A stretch of 64,000 bases of DNA from Amorphophallus konjac (GCA_022559845.1 CM040125.1:290146200-290210199); one strand, 5' to 3'; positions 1 to 11,753 are shown, numbered from the stretch's first letter. Notes: generated from the letters alone by a model not told the origin. Numbers and translations are program-made.

Positions 1-129
1 GTATTCTTCGATAGGCTAGTTATTTTCCGCTGTAATTTATTTTATCTAGCTATATAGAGGGTTGTATTGCGAAAAGAGGGGCAGATCTATTCACCCCTCC
101 CCTCCAGATCCGCTGACCACTACTCAACA
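1..129 (+). repeat. 3' end of the 5' LTR of copia element A
   Basis: Aligns base for base with 50410-50538 with four substitutions. It ends in CTCAACA, two bases before a primer-binding site, as expected for a 5' LTR. Only the U5 end is present; the LTR start is outside the window. Confidence 0.93.
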
Positions 130-131
130 AG

Positions 132-143
132 TGGTATCAGAGC
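132..143 (+). other. Primer-binding site of copia A (initiator tRNA-Met type)
   Basis: TGGTATCAGAGC, the usual initiator-methionine tRNA complement of plant copia elements, lies two bases downstream of the LTR end. Confidence 0.9.
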
Positions 144-156
144 CTAATATCTCATT

Positions 157-2206
157 ATGGGGTCCAACGACCTTGAGGGAATTGGTGGATCAGCGTCTAA
201 GGGTTATTTACCTGAAGGACATTCTATGAATAGGCCTCCATATTTTACTAGAACTAATTATACTTATTGGAAACATAGTATGCAGGTGTTCATTCGCGCC
301 CAAGACTACGAACTTTGGCGAGTGATCAGCAAAGGTCCGTATGAGCTGCCGGATGATGAGGACTTGTGGACCAAAGAACAAATAAGGCAATCCACTGTCA
401 ACTGGAGTGCTAAACACATCATGCAATGCTCACTCCATCCAGTTGAATTCTCAAGAGTGGCTACCTGCGCATCTGTAAAACTAATGTGGGATAAGTTAGA
501 GGTAATCTACGAAGGAACCTTTCAGGTACGAGAAATAAAAGCCAACATTTTAGTTTCTGAATATGAAATGTTCCGCATGAAGCCTGATGAGTCAATTCAG
601 AATATGTATGCTCGGTTAACTGTGCTTACTAATAGTCTAACTGATTTGGGAAAGAAATACTCAGAACAGGAAATTGTGAGAAAGATTCTCAGATCATTGA
701 CTCCCGCATGGCACACAAAGCTACCGTGGTTGAAGAATCGAGAGATCTCACAACTACAAAGGTAGATGAACTCATTGGGTCATTAATGACATATGAGATC
801 AACCTTAAGAACAAAGAGGCTGAGGTGCCTAAGAAAAAGCCCCTAGCTCTTAAAGCAGGACCCAGTGGTCAAGGCTCTTCTGATGAAGGTGAGGATTCGA
901 CAAGTGAGCGAGATGAGGATGACGTAGCCATGCTCACACGTAAGTTCAGAAAATTCATGAGAAATGAAGGTAAGAGCTTCATGAGAGGAAGGTCAAAGGT
1001 AAGAAATTGTTTCAAATCTAATTCTGAAAACTCTAAGAAATCTGATAAAATCATTTGTTATTCTTGCAATAAACCAGGACATTTCAAGAATGATTGTCCC
1101 GACAGATTCAGAAAAGTCGACAAATGGAAGGGTAAAAAGAAGAACAAGGCCTTGGTGTCCACATGGAGTGATGAAGAGGAAAGTGATGACGGAACTAACT
1201 CCTCGGACAAAGAAAAAGAAGATCTCTATCTTATGGCCAAAGGTGATGAAGAAATTGAGGTAAATTCTCTATTTGAAGATTATACAATTGATGATTGGGA
1301 GGATGCATATATACAACTCATGGAAAAATATGAAATGTACAAAAAGGAGAATAAATCATTGAAAAAGAAAATTAACTCATTTGTGCATGATCATGATATG
1401 AATGATAAGAATGCTCTACTTGAAACTAAAATTGAAGATCTTAAGAAAATGATTGAGAACTTGGAGGAAGGAAGAAAAGAAAAGGCTGACTTGGAAACTG
1501 AATATGAAGATTTGAGAAATGAGATTGATAGCATGAAGCTAAAAATGCAAACCTATGAAAAAGACAGCAAATTGAGCAATGAAAAGTATGAAGCTGTCAA
1601 ACAAGTCAACATTCAACTCCTGCAGAATATTGAAAACTTACAAAAAGAATTGAAGGATAAACAACAATCTTTGAAAAAAAAATGTGGATGGAAGAGAAAA
1701 CCTAGATGCTTTGCTAGGAACCAGAATGAACTTCAACAAGGAAGGGTTGGATTTTGAACCTACAAACAAAAGACCAATTGGGCTAAAAATAGTCACATTT
1801 GTTTCCTCTTCTGATGCTTCAACCTCAAAAATAACATCCAAAGGAAAAGAAAAGATTGAAGAAGCAGTCACTGAAATTCTTAAAAAGTCTGTCCAAAAGC
1901 CTAAGAAAGGTCGACCTTCCCCGCAGCATAGGTCAACACTTCCTCGGTAATTGCATGCTCAATCTTCCAGATATCACCATAACTGGATTGCACATTCATA
2001 TAGGCCAATACCATCATATTCTTGGGGCAATTGTGACCTCTCTGTGCATCAATCCCATAGGTGGCAAAATAATCATTTTCAACCCAAAACTAACCAACCA
2101 CCTCAATGGCTTAAGAAGCAAAATTCATCAAACTTCCATAAACTCCAACCAAGAGCCTCCAAACAGAAAATGAATGTCGAGATTGAAAAGAAAAATCAAA
2201 TCCCTG
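157..2206 (+). pseudogene. gag: Copia A gag (capsid and nucleocapsid), frameshifted
   Basis: Encodes the structural Gag that packages retrotransposon RNA. The ATG at 157 lies 14 bases after the primer-binding site. The N-terminal half (157-765) is a copia-type Gag. The reading moves to another frame near 715-760, where both frames read through the same conserved stretch, so a one-base indel is likely. The second part (to 1757) has a CCHC zinc knuckle, CYSCNKPGHFKNDC, at 1060-1100, then acidic serine-rich sequence and a long charged coiled coil (about 1310-1680). A second frame change falls at an A-run near 1675, and the text continues to about 2200 rich in Gln, His and Ser. A long coiled-coil Gag is typical of Sireviruses. 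It is cut at 2206 by an LTR of element B; protease follows beyond it. Element F has a related Gag at 59803. Confidence 0.85.
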
Positions 2207-2620
2207 TGTTGATTTGTTTTGCTTCTCTTCTTCTTTTTGTTTTGATGTGTGATAAAGATGATAGGCAAAAATCAAAGATCTCAATCAACCCAAGGACATG
2301 TGAACCATGAACCTAGGCAACCAGAACAAGCTCTAGCATGGGCATGCTATCTCAATCATCAAACTAAACTAAGGAAATAAAGAAAAATGCACGCCGGGGC
2401 ATGGAGCAAAAGCAAATAAAAACACACCATAAGGGTGGAGCAAGGAAAGAGAATAAGAGATATGTGATGGAGAGAAAGCTAATGCCCAATACTAAGAAAG
2501 AACGTGATCGCCACCAAAGTAGAAACAAGCCAAAGACTTGAAAATACCTTGGAAATAGGTGGATGAAGCACCCACCCACGGGTGAGAGAAAATCAAGGAA
2601 ATCTGCAGATCAACGGAATG

Positions 2621-3743
2621 TAACGGTCGAAAGCCCATGCGTCACTAGGAAGTGATGGTCGCTCGATGAACCGCTATATGAATCTGACGCGCCTGCACAA
2701 GACCGTCAAATAACCTGCAGTAATAGCTTGTGGATTCTTTTAACTCCAACTCCTCCAGCCGGCCAGAAGACTTGGGCCTCCTGTGGTGAACCTGTAAACC
2801 TGCCAAAGAACGTGAAAACACAAGAAAACAGACCCAAATTAGCCCTTTAAACAATATAGCATCAAATCTTCAATAAACTCAATAGCATGCAAAAGGAAAG
2901 GAAAGTACCGGGGAGGTTTTGGTTTTTTAACCCCTCTGGGCGTTTTAAAAAGATAGGAGGATGTTTAGATGATGAAAAACCAGGGAGAACGTGGAGAAAA
3001 GAAGAGGGACAAAGCTTTTGATGAAAAAGGAGATGAGGAAGAACACAATATGTAATGATGAACTTTGAAAACCAATGGAACGAATACTCCCTTCACCGTG
3101 AAGCAGATGAACGTGAAAGACAATTCTCCTTGGTCAGATGTGACTCCAGAATGCGGCAGCACTTCGACGCGAACTCCAGATATTCCTCCTCCGGGTCATG
3201 AAGTTAAGGGTGCTATTTATAGACCCTCAAACTCTCCGGTCGAGCAGAGGATAATCCAGCAAGATAAGAGGATAAATCTTAGCAAATCCTCGAAGATAAT
3301 ATCACCAAGAGTCCATAGAAACAAACAGAAGGTTCTGAGGATCCGATTTGGAAGAGAAATCAACAATTCAAGCTCTTATCTAGACCACGGAGTAGCATAG
3401 AAAAGGCCTGAACTGCCAGCACTCTCTGTTGGATGTAACGGCTGGTCGACAGACCGCCACATGAAAATAACGCACCAGGGAACGTCCGTTACATTCAACC
3501 TTATCTCAAAAGAGATAAGATCAACAGGAAGAAGATCAAACAAGTTGGACTCTTTGAAGGAAAGTAACGGCTATGAGTGGACGCATTGGAAGAAATAACG
3601 GCTTCACGACAGACCGTTAGAATCAATGGATAGGCCAACGGATAAGCTTTAGAACAAAGGCCTCAAACTTTAGGACTCTTCAATAAGCAACGGCCCAGGG
3701 ATCATGCGTTATATGGAAGTAACGCCCCCAGGGAGGACCGTCA
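2621..3743. promoter_or_regulatory. Nine 24-bp quasi-palindromes inside the B LTR (copy 1)
   Basis: Nine units with arms T(A/G)ACG(G/C) and (C/G)CGT(T/C)A around a 12-base centre. They lie in two groups: 2621-2708 (three units) and 3436-3743 (six units, in U3, upstream of the - strand TATA box). All nine are exactly 24 bp; a few arms carry single substitutions. Function is unknown. AACGG is the core of the plant MSA/MYB3R site, but that link is inference. Confidence 0.8.
3214..3221 (-). promoter_or_regulatory. TATA box of the B LTR (copy 1)
   Basis: TATAAATA on the - strand in the context TCTATAAATAGC. It lies about 730 bp into the LTR measured from its 5' end, a normal U3/R boundary position. 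The same box is at 6283-6290 and 44342-44349 in the other copies. Confidence 0.75.
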
Positions 3744-3950
3744 TTAACAATGAGGATAAAAAAAAGGTGCAAAGCTTGCTAAGCTCATCGAATAAAAGGC
3801 CACAATAAACCACACTCCAACCAAGGAGAAGACCCAAGAAACAGGCTTCAAACTGATCAAGGAGACTCGATGAAGAGTGAACAACTCGGAGCATCATATG
3901 GATAAACAAGGAGATGACCCAACTTATTGGTCATAAAATGGGTGTCAACA

Positions 3951-6038
3951 CTAAGCAAACAAAACATGAATGTTAAGAAGGTTTGGATTTCAAAAGAAAT
4001 GGTTTCATGTTTTGAAAATTTGAAAAGTTTGATGGGCCCCAAATTTGGTTGGGTTCCAAACACCATTGCTTAATTGCTTGTGCAGAAATGTCTTGCAGCC
4101 ATGCATAACATGTGGTACCTTGATAGCGGCTGTTCAAGACACATGACTGGAGACAAATCAAAATTTTGTCTCTTGCAGGAAAAGGAAGGAGGATACGTCA
4201 CATTTGGAGGGAACAACAAAGGAAAAATCATTGGAACAGGTAATGTAGGTAAGAATCTCTCGAACTCCATTGGAAATGTGTTGTTAGTTGAAGGATTGAA
4301 ATATAACTTGCTCAGCATAAGTTAATTGTGTGATAAAGGTCACAAAGTGTTGTTTGATTCTCATAAATGTAAACTCTTTGAACCAAAATTTGACAAGGTA
4401 AAATTTTCTGGTAAGAGAGTCAACAATGTTTACATGATTGACTTAGATGATCCTGCTTATTCAAACATTTGTCTTGCTGCACCAAAATCTAAAATTACAT
4501 GGTTATGGCATCATAGACTAGGACATGCTAGCTACAATGTCTTACATAAACTGTTAAAGCATTCAATGGTGAAAGGGTTGCCTGAATTATCATTTAAACA
4601 AGAAAACAAGTTATGTGATGCATGTGCCCTAGGTAAACAAACATGAAAATCCTTCAAAGGAAAATCTGAAAATACATCATCCAAACCACTCGAGCTAATT
4701 CATATGGACCTGTTTGGACCAACCAAAACTGCTAGCTTAAGTGGTAGAAAATATAGATATGTCTTGGTGGATGACTTTTCTAGGTTCACATGGGTTTTCT
4801 TTCTCACACATAAAAATGATACTTTTGATGAGTTTCAGGCACTCTGCATGAAGATAAAGTAGGACGGTGAGTTTAAAATTTTCAAGATTCAATCTGACCA
4901 TGGTGGTGAATTTGAAAATACTAACTTCTATAATCTTTACAGGGCCGAAGGTATTTCACACCGGTTTTCTTCACCAAGAACCCCAGAGCAAAACGGTGTA
5001 GTTGAAAGGAGAAACCGAACACTTGTAGAGATGCTAAGAACCATGCTTGCTGAATGGCAACTTTCAAGGAGAATTTGGGCTGAAGCGGTAAACTCAGCAT
5101 GTTACATTATCAACCGCTCTATGGTAAGGCCACACACTAAAAAGACTCCTTATGAGTTGCTGAAAGGTAAAAATCCATCTCTCTCACATATGAAAGTGTT
5201 TGGATCTAAATGGTTCATCCACAATAATGACAAAAGAGACTTAGATAAATTCGAGCCCAAGAGTGATGAAGGTATATTCCTTGGATATTCTGATAGATCT
5301 AGGGCTTAAAGAATTTATAACATTAAGAGTCAAACTGTGGAAGAATCACCCCATATTTCCTTTGATGAATATCATGATGATTCTAACAATGATAACTCTT
5401 ACAGGAAAAATGATGAAGATGGGGAATTCCTAAGCATGAAGGACAAGAGTGATCCTCCACAAGAAGAAACAAAAGAAGATGGTGATCGAGCTGAATCAAG
5501 CAATGCAAGGGATCAAGCTCCAGGAGAAGGTAATGATTCTACAAACATTAGAATTCTTAAGGATCACCCTTTAGAAAATATCATTGGTAGCTTGAATGAC
5601 CCACCTAGAATAAGGTCACATTTTAGAATTGTGGAAAAATTAGATCAACTTGCTCTTGTCTCTCAGCTTGAACCCAAAAATATTGATGAAGCATTAAAAG
5701 ATAAAAACTGGATAAATTCAATGCAAGACGAGTTAAAGCAGTTTGGAAGAAACAAAGTTTGGCATCTTGTTCCTAGACCTTCATCACAATCTATCATAGG
5801 CACTAAGTGGGTTTTTAGGAACAAACTAAGTGAGGATGGCAAGATAATAAGAAACAAGGCTAGATTGGTGGCTCAAGGGTATAATCAAGAGTTTGGGGTA
5901 GACTTTGATGAATCTTATGCCCTAGTTGCTAGACTTGACGCCATCAGAATTTTACTTGTCTTTGCATGCTCCCTTGGAATAAAACTGTATCAAATGGATG
6001 TCAAAAGTTCTTTCATGAATTTTGAATGGATGTCTTAA
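3951..6038 (+). pseudogene. pol: Copia A pol, left part: protease, integrase, N-terminal reverse transcriptase
   Basis: Polyprotein for maturation, integration and reverse transcription, readable in one main direction but with stops near 4073, 4323, 4644, 4860 and 5307. In order: the aspartic protease active site WYLDSGCSRHMTGD (about 4110-4150), the GAG-pre-integrase block HHRLGHASYN (about 4510), integrase with the Asp of VDDFSRF (about 4770), the Asp of QSDHGGEFEN (about 4900) and the Glu of EQNGVVERRN (about 5000), and the start of the reverse transcriptase up to MDVKSSFMN. It stops at 6038, where a filler and a truncated B LTR begin. The YVDD box and RNase H are found only at 45945-46916. 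The segment 3951-4644 is duplicated at 45080-45773 with seven substitutions, and both copies share the stops near 4073 and 4323. Confidence 0.9.
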
Positions 6039-6039
6039 G

Positions 6040-6121
6040 TAATGATGAACTTTGAAAACCAATGGAACGAATACTCCCTTCACCGTGAACTGTATCAACT
6101 GTATCAAATGGATGTCCTAAG
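6040..6121. other. Scrambled filler at the copia A / element B junction
   Basis: Bases 6040-6088 copy the start of the adjoining B-LTR fragment (6122 onward). Bases 6089-6116 contain two partial copies of copia sequence found at about 5985-6003 (ACTGTATCAA, then ACTGTATCAAATGGATGTC). CTAAG follows, then the real LTR fragment. Both flanks were therefore used as template, the usual mark of error-prone end joining with template switching. Confidence 0.75.
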
Positions 6122-7021
6122 TAATGATGAACTTTGAAAACCAATGGAACGAATACTCCCTTCACCGTGAAGCAGATGAACATGAAAGATAATTCTCCTT
6201 GGTCATATGTGACTCCAGAATGCGGCAGCACTTCGACGCGAACTCCAGATCTTCCTCCTCCGGGCCATGAAGTTAAGGGTGCTATTTATAGACCCTCAAA
6301 CTCTCCGGTCGAGCAGAGGATAATCCAGCAAGATAAGAGGATAACTCTTAGCAAATCCTTGAAGATAATATCACCAAGAGTCCATAGAAATAAATAGAAG
6401 GTTCTGAGGATCAGATTTGGAAGAGAAATAAACAATTCAAGCTCTTATCTCGACCACAGAGTAGCATAGAAAATGCCTGAACTACCAGGACTCTCTGTTG
6501 GATGTAACGGCTGGTCGACAGACCGCCACATGAAAATAACGCGCCAGGGAACGTCCGTTACATTCAACCTTATCTCAAAAGAGATAAGATCAACAGGAAG
6601 AAGATCAAACAAGTTGGACTCTTTGAAGGAAAGTAACGGCCATGAGTGGACACGTTGGAAGAAATAACGGCTTCACGACAGACCGTTCGAATCAATGAAT
6701 AGGCCAATGGATAAGCTTTAGAATAAAGGCCTCAAACTTTAGGACTCTTCAATAAGTAACGGCCCAGGGATCATGCATTATATGGAAGTAACGCCCCCAG
6801 GGAGGACCGTTATTAACAATGAGGATAAAAAAAAAAGGTGCAAAGCTTGCTAAGCTCATCGAATAAAAGGCCACAATAAACCACACTCCAAACAAGGAGA
6901 AGACCCAAGAAACATGCTTCAAACTGATCAAGGAGACTCGATGAAGAGTGAACAACTCGGAGCATCATATGGATAAACAAGGAGATGACCCAACTTATTG
7001 GTCATAAAACGGGTGTCAACA
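6122..7021 (-). repeat. Truncated 3' LTR of element B (copy 2: U3 plus about 160 bp past the TATA box)
   Basis: Corresponds to 3053-3950 of copy 1, with a longer A-run near 6830. On the - strand it begins TGTTGACACCC at 7021 and ends about 160 bp past the TATA box at 6283-6290. Most of R/U5 is missing. It carries six of the nine 24-bp units. Confidence 0.88.
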
Positions 7022-7030
7022 GATGCCACT

Positions 7031-7140
7031 CCTTAACGCCCTCTTTGCAGGGAAGCGGGCAGAGGTGAAGCGAAAGCGAAAATGGAACATGGAGATGAAG
7101 CGGAAATGAAGCGGAGTGGATCAAAAAGTGGGCGTTAAGG
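7031..7140. repeat. Inverted repeat next to the B 3' LTR
   Basis: Perfect 11-bp arms, CCTTAACGCCC at 7031-7041 and GGGCGTTAAGG at 7130-7140, enclose about 88 bp rich in GAAGCGG-type repeats. It begins ten bases inside the element, next to the LTR, where a polypurine tract would be expected; no convincing tract is visible there. Confidence 0.55.
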
Positions 7141-8004
7141 TAAACGACACCCGTTCTTTACCAACAAGTGATAGGAATTTTCTGGGAAACTTCAAACTGA
7201 TCATAATGAAATAGTCAACCAAAGGATGCAAGTCTTGAGAAACTAACAACTAAGGAAAGAAAACATGGCTAGCCACCGGAGGCAACGGAAAGGAAAGAGA
7301 ACTGACTAAACTCCAGACATGAATCTTCAGCTAACCAAATCAAGCGACAGATCGAAGAAAACCTTCGAATTCAGAGTGAAATGTCTCTCCTTATTCGAGA
7401 TCAAGAATACATCTATTCACCATCATCGAGATATCTTGAACAGATGAAGCACATGAATGCTCAAAAGATGCGTATGATGCATGCTGGGCTAAAGAAAAAG
7501 AAATCTTTAAAACGAAAGCAAAGAAAGATTAAAATATCAAGATACTCGAGAATAATATTGCTAGACCGGAGAAACCAGGGTCAGGACACCATCTGCAACC
7601 ACGGCGTGCAAGACAGAGCCATCATCCCCAAATTTTTCCAACCCAACGGCCTATCCAACGATTAAACATGTGAACTTAGATCATCATCATTTTTGTTTAA
7701 GGGGAACATCAGATCCTGAAACACACGAATGACCAGCCGGTTCTCGAGATAATATATCATAGATATATAGTAATGCATTAATGGATAAGGGAAAGAGATA
7801 CAATACCTGACTTACCTGCCCGGTGAACGACAAAGCGTGATGCTTCATTCATGAGAAAGAGCTTAGCCAATAACAATATGAGCATGAAACAAGGCACAAC
7901 CATTAGTACGTGTGGTAAGCATCAACAATGAATATTATGGCAGAAAATGCAATCATTTAAACATCAAATAGACTATTTCATTCATCAAGAAACTTGCAAG
8001 TTTG
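7141..8004. other. Non-coding 3' region of element B
   Basis: I see no supportable gene here. A 94-codon open frame at 7381-7665 has no recognisable motif and no conserved context. Confidence 0.5.
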
Positions 8005-8159
8005 TAACGGTCTACTTACAGGGCGTCACATAAAGTAACGGCCATGGAAGAGCCGTCATAAACTAAGCGGTTCACATTCTCCAATGAAACATTTCAAATT
8101 CATGTAATGGTTAGAATAGTACGCGTCAGAGAATGTAACGGTCAGACGATAGACCGTCA
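8005..8159. promoter_or_regulatory. Four quasi-palindromes upstream of the first antisense gene
   Basis: Units at 8005-8028, 8036-8058 (23 bp), 8105-8128 and 8136-8159, with arms TAACGG or TAATGG and GCGTCA or CCGTCA. They end about 136 bp before the ATG at 8295, in the position of a promoter for the + strand gene. Confidence 0.75.
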
Positions 8160-8294
8160 CATTTCCTGAGCGTTCAAAAAAAAACAAACCGAATGGCCCA
8201 CGGCCTCATTCATTCGTCATATTCAATCCTTCAAACACCCAGAAGAAACCCCAATCGAGAGCCACCGGCGAGAACCGTCTTCCGCCCAAGAAGG

Positions 8295-11200
8295 ATGGCC
8301 GGCGACGAGGCCCCACAGCCAATGAAGAAGAGGGAGAGAGGGAAGAAGACGGCGATCCGGCGGTTCCACCGCCGTATAGAACGCGAAGTGACACGACAGC
8401 CGGAGGAAGAAGAATCGAGGAGGAGACCTCCAAGGGTAGAAGAAGAGGATCCAATGGCCGAGGAAGACCAAGGAGAAGCTCCTCTAGATGAGGGAGAACC
8501 CAAGGAACAGTAGAAAAAGAGGAAGAGGGGCCAAGACCATGAGGTAGGCCTCCGCCCTAAATTTTTCAAAATTTTAATTTTTTTGTGTTTTAGTATGAAT
8601 GCATGTGGGGTTGGGGGGTAGAAAATGGGTCCATGAACCCATTAGGATCATGTGTAGGCCTTTTGGCCAAAGTGGGAGAGCCATGGAATGCAAAGGAAAA
8701 ACACCCTCTAGTAGGGAATGTGACGGTCCTTCCAGTGACCGTCACAGGCCTAACGCATCACCATAGGTGCGTTAGAGCCATGTGACGCCCCTTACTAGGG
8801 CCGTTACATGCGCCAGAGGCCAGAACTATTTTTTAGGTTTTTAATTATTCAATTTTTGTTTTGTTTTCATTTTATAAATGCTATGTAATAATTTTATGAT
8901 GCATTTGACTGACTTATGCTCTAAATGAATGCAGGGAAAGAGACGGACGAGGATATCTTGGCTTCAGATCCGGGCGGTGTACCAGGCACTGCTTGATTAC
9001 TAGAGAGAGAGATTGGCCATCATGGGATTCGCCGAGGTGCTGAGCATCGAGGTGACCAGGATGGACATGCCTCTGCTGTATGCGCTGCACGAGAGATGGG
9101 ATCCGTTTAGCAGGGAGTTCATCTTCCCATGGGGTCACATGATCCCCACGCTGGAAGACATGGCGAGGATTATCGGGCGGCGAGTCCACGGAGCCGCAGT
9201 GACAGGATGGACCTACAGGAACTACCGGGAGATGGCCCAAGAGCTGCTGGGGCTGGATTTGATCAGACCGGGGCAGACATCATCCCAGCTCTCGAGATCA
9301 GTTCTGCAGGAGAGCTTAGGACTGAGAGGAGCAGCCATTGCCATGGGTGAGTTACCAGAGGAGCATCTGGGTAGAGTGATAGACCAGGTGTGCCCACGAG
9401 TGGCGGCAGAGGCGGGACCGGAGAGAGATCGCACCCTGAGGCGGTTTCTGATGCTATTGTTCGGGAAGCTCTTGTTCGCGACTCGAGCAGATGTGATCAG
9501 CTGCAGGCTGCTACCGATGATTGAGGATTTGGGCAGAGTTGGAAAGTACGCCTGGGGAGCGGCAGTGCTTAGCCTTCCTGTTCGAGTCTCTCAGCACGAC
9601 GGACCGATAGACGATGCTGGGCGGCTTCTCGCCTTCTCTACAGGTAAATGTAATTTAAATGCTTTCCACTATGATTTATGCAAATGTTTATGCAAATTGT
9701 TGACTTGACTTCTAAATGCAGTTCTGGAGCTACATGTACCTCCCGGGCATCGGGAGAGGCACGCTACTCCACGCCGATCGCATCCTGATCGCCAGGAGAT
9801 GGGTGGTCGCGAGGGACCTGGGGTCGATCATTAGATTGACCCGGGCGATCCAGGACGACTTGGATTCCTTCCCGCACACGGCGGTAAGCCCGAACTCAAA
9901 ATGCTTTCTAAATGATTTTGAATACTTCTACATGCTTCTATATTATGATAACCGGACTAACATGTTGATGGATGGATTAACATGCTTCAGGTGAGATGGA
10001 CCCCGTACAGAGGCGAGCTTTACGAGGGACAGCCATGGGTGGAGGCAGCCCTCTCGTACCGGGGATGAGACATATGGTTTCACTGCATCCATATCATCGA
10101 GCCTCTTCATTATCGGCTGATTTTGAGGACTCGGGGACTACATCAGCCTGAGGTGACCTTCCCACGCCGCAGTGACGACCACCCGAGGAAGTCAGCGAAG
10201 GGAATCAGCGGCGACATAGACTGGTGCGCCCGGAAAGCAAAGTACATCCATGACTAGAATAAGCGGGGCAGAGCAGTGAAAGAGCGGGATGAGAGCGATG
10301 AGGCATATTTGAAGGCCTTCGCCTGATTGTACGGGGACCGGGTGTACCGAGGTACCCGATGACCGGTATGTAATTCTAAACTCAAAACTCAGAATGCCTT
10401 TTATATGAAAATTTTGATCCTATATGCACTGACTCACATGCTTCTAAAAATGCATCTAGACCCTGAGGGAAGGATAGCCGAGCTCGAGGGGCTTCTTCAT
10501 GCCACCGTCCAGCAGCGGGACGAGTACCGGACTGCCTTGGAGCTCCTGGTAAGATTCCCAGAACCTTGGACTTAAAATAATTATGCTTTATGATGCTAAT
10601 GATGCAAATGTAATTGACTGACCATGACTTCTAAATGCAGCGGGCCGAGGGAGCCCAAAGAGCAGGACCGAATGCCCCATCGTCATCCTCACAGCCTGCC
10701 GGAGGCAGGGCTGAGCGAGACACCGAGTTTGCTCGAGTAGTTGCTCGGGCCGAGGAGGCGGAGGCCACCCTCGCGGAGCGGGTAAGATGCTAAATGCTTA
10801 TGCAAATTAAATGCTTATGCTTACATGCCTATGCTTATGAAAAATGAAATGCTCATGTGACTAACTATATGCAACGTAAACTACAGGCGAGAGAGCTAGC
10901 CGCAGCAGTGGCCGAGGCAAGGCTGGCTCGAACGGAGGCAGAGCGTCTCTAGGTAGAGATAGAGCGAGGACGATCGGAGGCGGAGAAAATCCGGACAGAG
11001 CTAGCTTGGTCACAAGCTGAGGTGGAGAGACTCCGAGCCGGGACGGCGGACTTGGATCGTTACCGGATCGAGGCATGGGACACGCGGCGTCAGATCTTCG
11101 AGCTGAAGATCGAGCTGCGGACGATGGAGCGGACGGTGAGAATGATGGGTCGGGGACCAGAGCGGAGTGCCTCCTAGAGTGGAGTACGGAGGAGTGCTGC

Positions 11201-11353
11201 CCCGAGCGGCTCGATAGGGGATTTCCTTGCCAGCTCCTCTGGCTAGCGGAGGAATGAGAGGGCAGAGAGAGGACAGCAGGAGGGGCACCACCTGCGAGGA
11301 GACCTGAGGGGGGAGATGATGATGGCGGCCCGGCGGATAAGCCGGCCGAGTGA
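8295..11353 (+). pseudogene. Antisense gene 1 of element B: PMD-like protein with coiled-coil tail, broken
   Basis: A spliced gene on the strand opposite to gag-pol. Likely exons: 8295-8543 (basic, Arg/Glu-rich), 8935-9643, 9722-9883, 9991-10365, 10460-10548, 10641-10781 and 10887 to about 11353. Introns are GT-AG; most acceptors read CTAAATGCAG. Exons 2-4 carry a plant mobile domain (aminotransferase-like) pattern, for example LHERWDPFSREFIFPWGHM and WSYMYLPGIGRG. Exons 5-7 encode an Ala/Glu/Arg coiled coil. In-frame stops at 8511, 9001, in exon 4 and at 10950 mostly replace expected Trp or Gln, and splice phases do not fit at two junctions, so it is probably inactive. An upstream ATG at 8193 is in frame. 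PMD proteins such as Arabidopsis MAIN and MAIL1 are nuclear and linked to transposon silencing; a role here is inference. Confidence 0.75.
8721..8806. promoter_or_regulatory. Three 24-bp quasi-palindromes in intron 1 of antisense gene 1
   Basis: Units at 8721-8744, 8751-8774 and 8783-8806, each exactly 24 bp. The second has TAACGC and GCGTTA arms, the only unit with C/G in both arms. They lie within the 391-bp first intron. Confidence 0.75.
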
Positions 11354-11753
11354 TGCATTTTTTTTGGTTTTCTTATTCTTATTACTTGTACATAACTTGT
11401 ATGGGAGATGAAAAATGGAAATGTAAATCTTTTTTGTGTTTTGTTATAACTTTTATGTGAATGAATGGATGTGTATGCAAACAGGTGATCATGTGAAAAT
11501 GAATGGGAATGAATGCAAGAAAATGTATTGTGAGAGTATGGTTGGAATGCAAGAAATGCTTGTGTATTTGTGAAAGACTTGACGAAAAATGAATGCATGT
11601 GAAGGAATGGATGATTTGCGTGGAGATGAAATGTGAACGATGGGGATGAGATAATGTGTGGATGTACAGGATGAACGGAATGGGAAGCCTGTAGGACCGC
11701 CAGGTCTACACGGAGGCAGATAGGAATAGCACAAGTCACAGCAGCAGACACTG

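Larger units (their letters stand above)
2207..3950 (-). repeat. LTR of gypsy element B, copy 1 (solo-like, inside copia A)
   Basis: A full-length LTR of 1744 bp that reads TGTTGACACCC to AATCAACA on the - strand. It matches 43335-45079 end to end and 6122-7021 in part. The left flank is CCCTG and the right flank CTAAG, so there is no 5-bp target duplication. The right flank is identical to that of the copy at 45079, which argues for recombination or duplication, not simple insertion followed by solo-LTR formation. It contains nine 24-bp quasi-palindromes (2621, 2653, 2685, 3436, 3468, 3565, 3596, 3688, 3720). Confidence 0.92.

Noticed and set aside
2202..3955. A 5-bp target duplication around LTR B copy 1
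   Set aside because: The flanks CCCTG and CTAAG differ. CTAAG does precede the truncated copy at 6117-6121, but that LTR end is internal, so I do not call it a duplication.
7381..7665. A 94-codon basic frame
   Set aside because: No homology pattern, no splice context and no relation to the neighbouring antisense genes.
8206..8569. Three overlapping - strand frames near 8.2-8.6 kb
   Set aside because: They are shadows of the Arg/Glu-rich exon 1 of antisense gene 1.
10861..11751. A 296-codon open frame on the - strand
   Set aside because: It is Ser/Pro/His-rich low-complexity sequence opposite the coiled-coil exons of antisense gene 1, with no domain pattern; a shadow frame.
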